This document shows, one piece after another, positions 59,953 to 64,000 of a stretch of DNA of 64,000 bases. Source of the stretch: UBA7703 sp963667195 (GTDB lineage: Bacteria > Bacillota > Clostridia > Christensenellales > CAG-138); assembly GCA_963667195.1 (NCBI GenBank), contig OY762962.1, positions 310,001 through 374,000 on the forward strand, in the 5' to 3' direction. Every line of letters starts with the position of its first letter. Position 1 is the stretch's first letter. Below the pieces are notes generated by a model. It worked only from the letters and a program-made list of their open reading frames with translations, made no database searches and was not told the DNA's origin. A program made the position numbers and the translations under genes.

Positions 59953-62550
59953 TCAGTCGATCAGTGCATCGGAAAACACCGGGTAGGTATCCACAATCAC
60001 ATACACGCGCGCGCCGGCAGGAATCGTTTCGCCCTTGTCGAGAGTGAGCGTGACGAACTCGATCGTCCCGTCCGCGTTTGCCTTGATGGAGGTGTTCTTC
60101 GTGTAGTAAAGCGGCAGCGGATGGTTGCCCGCGTCGGTAACTAGCACGCTAAAGACGTGTTCGTCCGCGCGAAGCGAGGTCTGCGCAAACGCTGCCGAAA
60201 TGCTTGTTTCATCTTGCGCAAGCGTCACCGTGCCGACGCCTTCCGGCATGGTTGCGTCCGCGCGCTGGCTGAGCCGCACGCCGCCGCGCACGAACATCTG
60301 CCCGGTCTTGAACTCGCTCATGCCCATGAGCTTGAGCCCGATGCCGTAGAATTCGATCTCGTCGCAGTTGGCGACCGCGACCACGTCCGCATCCCGTGCA
60401 AACGTGCCGTCGGCTGCCAGCGGCGCGCTGACGCGATAGCTCGCAAACGGCATGTTCCACGAGCCGATGAACTTGATCTTGAACCCGTCGTCGTTATACA
60501 GCGTGACGAGCCCTTTTTCCTGATGTAGCAGCATGGGATAGCGCGTCACCGCGGCGGGATCGATTGAGGAGGTGCCGTCGTCGGTCAGCCGCCCTTCGAT
60601 CACCCACACGAGCAGATCGCCCGTTTGCGTCTTGTCCACCACGCCCGCGATATAATGCAGCGAGTCGAAGCCGATCTGGTTATACGAGGGCAATATGGAC
60701 GGCGTCGGCACGGAGAGCCTGCTGAGCTCCAGCACGCTCTGTGTCTTGTCCTGCATGGCGGTTTGGAACATCTTCTCCGCGTCCGCTCCCTGCGTGATTT
60801 GATAGTCTTGGGATATCGCGAATTCAACCGGATTCCTGCCGCCGAAGAACTTCAGCCCGAAGCGCGAAAGGTCGGTCACGTAGTTCCCCGTGATGGAGAT
60901 GGTGATCTTCCCGCTTGCGTCCGCTTTCCAGCCGCCAAGCGGCGGCACGATGTTGATGAAGCGGTTCGTCGCTCCCACCTCGACGCGGTAGCCTTCGTTG
61001 CCCTCAATTGTGACGCGCACACTGTTTCGATCCAGTGCGGAGAGCGCCGTGTCGCCGTTTTCGCGCACGAGAAGCGAGTAGGTGATGGGTTCGTTTGCGT
61101 CGATCGACTCCGGCTTCTGGAGCAGCGTTGCGCCAAACGCGGTGGTAAAGAGCAAGTGCGCGCCGTCCTCCGGCATCCTCTCGCCCGTTGAATCACAGCG
61201 GGGGTCGTTTTTGCCCGCGTCGCTGAGCGGATAATCGTAGGGAACGAAGAACACTTCTCCGCTCTCTCCCGCGATGAACACGCCGTTGTAGCCCAGCGCG
61301 GGTGAGCCGTTGAGGTCGTTTCGCACGTCCGTGATGCACTGATAGCTCCAGCGCAGCGTTCCGTCGGGGTTCACGCAATAGAGTTTGCCCTCGCCGTTGC
61401 CGAAGTAGATGTTGCCGTTTCCGTCCACGGCGGGCGAGGAGCGGATGGGTTCGAGCGTGTCAAACTCCCAGATGGACTTGCCCGTGTGCGGGTTGATCGC
61501 ATACAGCGTGCCGTCCGTGCTTCCTTGAATGATCGTGCCGTCCTTGAGCTGCGCGGGGCTTGCGTAGATGTGATCCCTCGTGCCGAATTTCCAGAGCAGC
61601 TTGCCGCTGTCCTGCGCGAAGGCGCGCACAAATCCATCGAACCCGCCGACGATCACCGCGCCGTTTTTCGCGTTGCTGGTCAATAGCGTCGTGCCCGCGA
61701 CCGTGCCGAAACTGCCGGTTTTCCAGAGCTGCTCGCCATTTACGTCATAGGCGAACACGTTCTGCAAAATCTGATAGCACGAGGCGAAAAACAGCCGCCC
61801 CGTCTCCACGTTGACCGAAGGCAGCGACCAGACCATCTCGTTGGCGGGATAGGCGGTCTTTCGCGCGCCGTCTTCGCGATTCAGCGCGTAGACGAGATAG
61901 TTGTCGTTGGGCGCGAGCAGAGTACCGTCCGGCAGCATGCCGATATTGCCCTCAAACCAGTTGACGTTATAGGTCTTGATGCCGTACTGCGCTTCGACCT
62001 CCGCGGTCGTTTGCGCGGGAGATTTCCAGATAAGCTTGCCTGTCTCGCGATCGAGGCAGTAGACGTTCGCGTCCCCGCTGCCGAAATAGACGCGCCCCTG
62101 ATCGTCCAGCAGCGCGGAGGAATCGATGATTTCGCCCGTTTGGAAGCGCCACTTCACGCTGCCGTCGGGCGCAAAGCAATAGAACACCGTGTCCGCGGAG
62201 CCGATGTAGCAGTTGCCTTCTGCATCCACCACGGGCGAGGAGAAGATGCCCTTTCCGGTGCGATAACTCCAGGGTGAGAGAGCGGTGTTTGCCAGGGGGG
62301 CGACCGCGCTCCTGCCGTTATTCAGCGCGTTTGCGCGGAATTTTGCCCAGGGGCTCATGGGATCAAGCGGAATGCTGTAGTCAAATCCGCCGTCGGCCTT
62401 GATCGCGACATCCGGCGCGGGCGAGAGATCGTGCGGCGCTAACGGCACGAATTTCACCAGCGCGAAAATCCCGCAGATCAACACGAGCGCAAGGAATATC
62501 TTCCACCCGAGCCCTTTGTGCTTCCGCACTCTTTCTTCCCGTTTTCCCAT
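59953..62550 (-). CDS. Membrane-anchored PQQ-like beta-propeller protein
   Basis: 865 residues; AGGAGGGG before the ATG. One helix at 15-36, then propeller repeats (about 80-450) such as NCYIGSADTVFYCFAPDGSVKW, RVYFGSGDANVYCLDRETGKLIW and TIIQGSTDGTLYAINPHTGKSIW. The C-terminal 400 residues are beta-rich with ISITGNYVTDL. Known: BamB-like propellers bind proteins or ligands outside the cell; no PQQ-enzyme catalytic residues identified. Followed upstream by a TetR gene 15 bases away, probably its operon partner. Confidence 0.85.
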   Translation of the reverse strand: MGKREERVRKHKGLGWKIFLALVLICGIFALVKFVPLAPHDLSPAPDVAIKADGGFDYSIPLDPMSPWAKFRANALNNGRSAVAPLANTALSPWSYRTGKGIFSSPVVDAEGNCYIGSADTVFYCFAPDGSVKWRFQTGEIIDSSALLDDQGRVYFGSGDANVYCLDRETGKLIWKSPAQTTAEVEAQYGIKTYNVNWFEGNIGMLPDGTLLAPNDNYLVYALNREDGARKTAYPANEMVWSLPSVNVETGRLFFASCYQILQNVFAYDVNGEQLWKTGSFGTVAGTTLLTSNAKNGAVIVGGFDGFVRAFAQDSGKLLWKFGTRDHIYASPAQLKDGTIIQGSTDGTLYAINPHTGKSIWEFDTLEPIRSSPAVDGNGNIYFGNGEGKLYCVNPDGTLRWSYQCITDVRNDLNGSPALGYNGVFIAGESGEVFFVPYDYPLSDAGKNDPRCDSTGERMPEDGAHLLFTTAFGATLLQKPESIDANEPITYSLLVRENGDTALSALDRNSVRVTIEGNEGYRVEVGATNRFINIVPPLGGWKADASGKITISITGNYVTDLSRFGLKFFGGRNPVEFAISQDYQITQGADAEKMFQTAMQDKTQSVLELSRLSVPTPSILPSYNQIGFDSLHYIAGVVDKTQTGDLLVWVIEGRLTDDGTSSIDPAAVTRYPMLLHQEKGLVTLYNDDGFKIKFIGSWNMPFASYRVSAPLAADGTFARDADVVAVANCDEIEFYGIGLKLMGMSEFKTGQMFVRGGVRLSQRADATMPEGVGTVTLAQDETSISAAFAQTSLRADEHVFSVLVTDAGNHPLPLYYTKNTSIKANADGTIEFVTLTLDKGETIPAGARVYVIVDTYPVFSDALID

Positions 62551-62565
62551 CGGTATCCCCTCCTG

Positions 62566-63150
62566 TTAATCCTGTTTGGACTCCAATTGATCCCGGCCGG
62601 CAGCGGAGCAAACCCCGCCAAGCAGCATCTTTACCGCGCGCTTCTGCTCCTCGGCGAAGTCCGCCGTTGCGCGCAGCTCCTGCTCCAGCATCAATCCTTC
62701 GACCACATACGCGAAAATCTTCGCAAAAAGCGCATGATCAAACGGCACAAGCGTGCCTTCGTTCACCGCCTCATCCATGATTGCAAACGTGTTCTCCCAG
62801 CCGGTTTCGAGCCACACCGTGAGCTGAAGATACGCCTGCGGAAATGCCCGCCGCAGCTCGCGGATGCGGTAGAGCTGAAGCGGCTTCTGCGGCACGGCGC
62901 ACAATAGGCGTTGCGTTTTTTCCAGTGCGGAAAGCGAGTTATCGTCGCGAATGCCGCGCTGCTCCCGCTGCACCGCGTCAAAATAGTACATAAGCGCGCG
63001 CCCGACCAGCTCCTCCTTGGAGCGGACGAGTTCGTAGAGCGTCTTTTTGCTGATGGATAGCCGCAGTGCAAGCTCGTCCATCGTGAACTTAACCCCTTGC
63101 TCCTGATAGAGCGCAAAGGTCGTTTCAAACAGTTTTTCTTCGGTTGTCAT
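62566..63150 (-). CDS. TetR-family transcriptional regulator
   Basis: 194 residues. HTH FTMDELALRLSISKKTLYELVRSKEELV at about 22-50; a helical ligand domain with LQLTVWLETGWENTF. AAGAGG upstream. Known: ligand-released repressor. First gene before the propeller gene, so it may control that operon. Confidence 0.9.
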   Translation of the reverse strand: MTTEEKLFETTFALYQEQGVKFTMDELALRLSISKKTLYELVRSKEELVGRALMYYFDAVQREQRGIRDDNSLSALEKTQRLLCAVPQKPLQLYRIRELRRAFPQAYLQLTVWLETGWENTFAIMDEAVNEGTLVPFDHALFAKIFAYVVEGLMLEQELRATADFAEEQKRAVKMLLGGVCSAAGRDQLESKQD

Positions 63151-63298
63151 GTCGCCTCTTATGATGTTTTTTCGTATGTTTCTTCCAAAAAATCGATAGG
63201 AAACGTTGGAAACTGATTTGGCATTTTGAGTTTATTATAGCAGAAACGCCACCTAATGCAAGCGTTTCAAGAACGCGGCTGATTTCCGCGCAAAGCTA

Positions 63299-63307
63299 TG
63301 ATATAAT
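63299..63307 (+). promoter_or_regulatory. Extended -10 promoter of the nuclease-helicase gene
   Basis: TGATATAAT (TG-N-TATAAT), 72 bases before the TTG start. Confidence 0.5.
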
Positions 63308-63378
63308 ATCGAAAGCAAACATTTGTACTTGTTTTTTCGAGTCAATCTCTTGCGCATTTTTGCCATAAGGAGCCGCCG

Positions 63379-64000
63379 TTGGAGAAGCGAAGAGTATCCG
63401 TGCGAACGCTGGTCGAGACCGTGATGCTGTCCGGGAGTCTTTCCGCGACGGCCTCTTCCGCGCGCCTGCTCGACGGCATTCGCGGGCATCAGGCGCTGCA
63501 GGCAATCGAGGCAGACGGCGCGAAAAACGAGGTCTCTGTCTCCGGCACGGTCAGCTCCGAGCACATCGAACTCACGGTCTACGGCAGGATCGACCGCCTC
63601 TATGGAGACTCTCGCGTGGAGGAAATCAAGACGACCTATCTTGCGTCCGAGCGGCTTGCTCCCGGCGATCCGCTGCACTGGGCGCAGGCAAAGTGCTATG
63701 CGTTTCTGCTCTGCGAATCGGCGCAGCTTTCTCAGATCGATGTCAGCCTGACCTATTTTCACCTCGACACCGGCGAGATTACGAGCTTTACCGAGCCGTA
63801 CACCCGCGCATCTCTCTCGGAATTTTACCTGCTCCTCACGGGGCGCTATCTCGATCTGCTCGAAACCGAGTTTGTTCACGAGTGCGCGCTGCGGCAGGAT
63901 GTGCGGCAGATGGCGTTTCCCTTTCCCACGTTTCGCGCGGGGCAGCACGAGCTCGCATCGCAGGTTTACTACGCCATCCGCGAAAAATCCGCCCTGCTCG
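63379..64000 (+). CDS. Rad3/DinG-like helicase with N-terminal PD-(D/E)XK nuclease domain (5' part)
   Basis: TTG start with AAGGAG six bases upstream; 207 residues visible, running off the right edge. GRIDRLYGD and VEEIKTTYL supply the D..E-x-K nuclease core, and HWAQAKCYAFLL helps form it. At the end FPTFRAGQHELASQVYYAIREKSALL is the Q-motif that precedes the Walker A of Rad3/DinG helicases. Known: such fusions are common in Firmicutes and act in DNA repair. Helicase motifs lie beyond the window. Confidence 0.78.
   Translation, partial: MEKRRVSVRTLVETVMLSGSLSATASSARLLDGIRGHQALQAIEADGAKNEVSVSGTVSSEHIELTVYGRIDRLYGDSRVEEIKTTYLASERLAPGDPLHWAQAKCYAFLLCESAQLSQIDVSLTYFHLDTGEITSFTEPYTRASLSEFYLLLTGRYLDLLETEFVHECALRQDVRQMAFPFPTFRAGQHELASQVYYAIREKSALL

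Overview
The window looks like chromosome from an anaerobic, Gram-positive, GC-rich Clostridia-type bacterium, possibly an uncultured Christensenellales-like lineage. The evidence is strong Shine-Dalgarno sites, lipoprotein binding proteins with Thr/Ala/Pro-rich linkers, FloA/NfeD, HelD, two oxygen-sensitive glycyl radical enzymes and an anaerobic citrate lyase. The lineage is inferred from gene content only. Most genes are GC-rich; two AT-rich genes (33855-34604 and 41393-41848) stand out as probable acquisitions.

Layout. 1-12.8 kb: envelope and housekeeping genes (peptidoglycan-binding protein, MreB homologue, sirtuin, MtaD-type deaminase, GNAT, epimerase), a c-di-GMP pair (GGDEF cyclase and HD-GYP protein), a hairpin-controlled 25-codon ORF and a ferredoxin/flavodoxin fusion. 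13-24.9 kb, all minus strand: a sugar ABC transporter downstream of an operon of glycyl radical enzyme (GRE1), its radical-SAM activase, a long ROK-type kinase and an AroE-like dehydrogenase, with an AraC regulator. 24.9-25.2 kb: a MITE-like element. 25.2-32.4 kb: DeoR regulator, a second GRE (GRE2, YbiW/PflD-like) with a ROK sugar kinase, and a divergent operon of D-lyxose isomerase, HAD phosphatase and beta-propeller lactonase. A shared TCATATGAAAC motif lies at the deoR promoter and in the divergent kinase/isomerase promoter.

32.4-41.2 kb: ferritin (apparent 3' frameshift), Rieske protein, orphan RES-domain protein, a Cd/Zn efflux module (P-type ATPase, HMA chaperone, CadC-like repressor with operators embedded in the promoter), a polar amino-acid ABC transporter and an Rrf2 regulator without cysteines. 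41.4-47 kb: AT-rich Cys-His-Asp protein, tRNA-Leu(TAA), split chromate transporter, PIG-V-like glycosyltransferase and the NfeD-FloA block. 47-52.5 kb: citrate lyase genes in two divergent operons (citX-citC-citG and citD-citE-citF) around a shared region with a candidate operator. 52.6-64 kb: DUF4256 protein, EmrE-like transporter, PadR plus degenerate SEDS protein, HelD, hydrolase, PQQ-repeat protein, TetR, and the start of a nuclease-helicase.

The most interesting part is 13-32 kb: two GREs but one activase, each with its own ROK-type kinase and regulator. This suggests radical-based breakdown of an unusual sugar, anhydro-sugar or cyclitol. The substrate assignments are inference.
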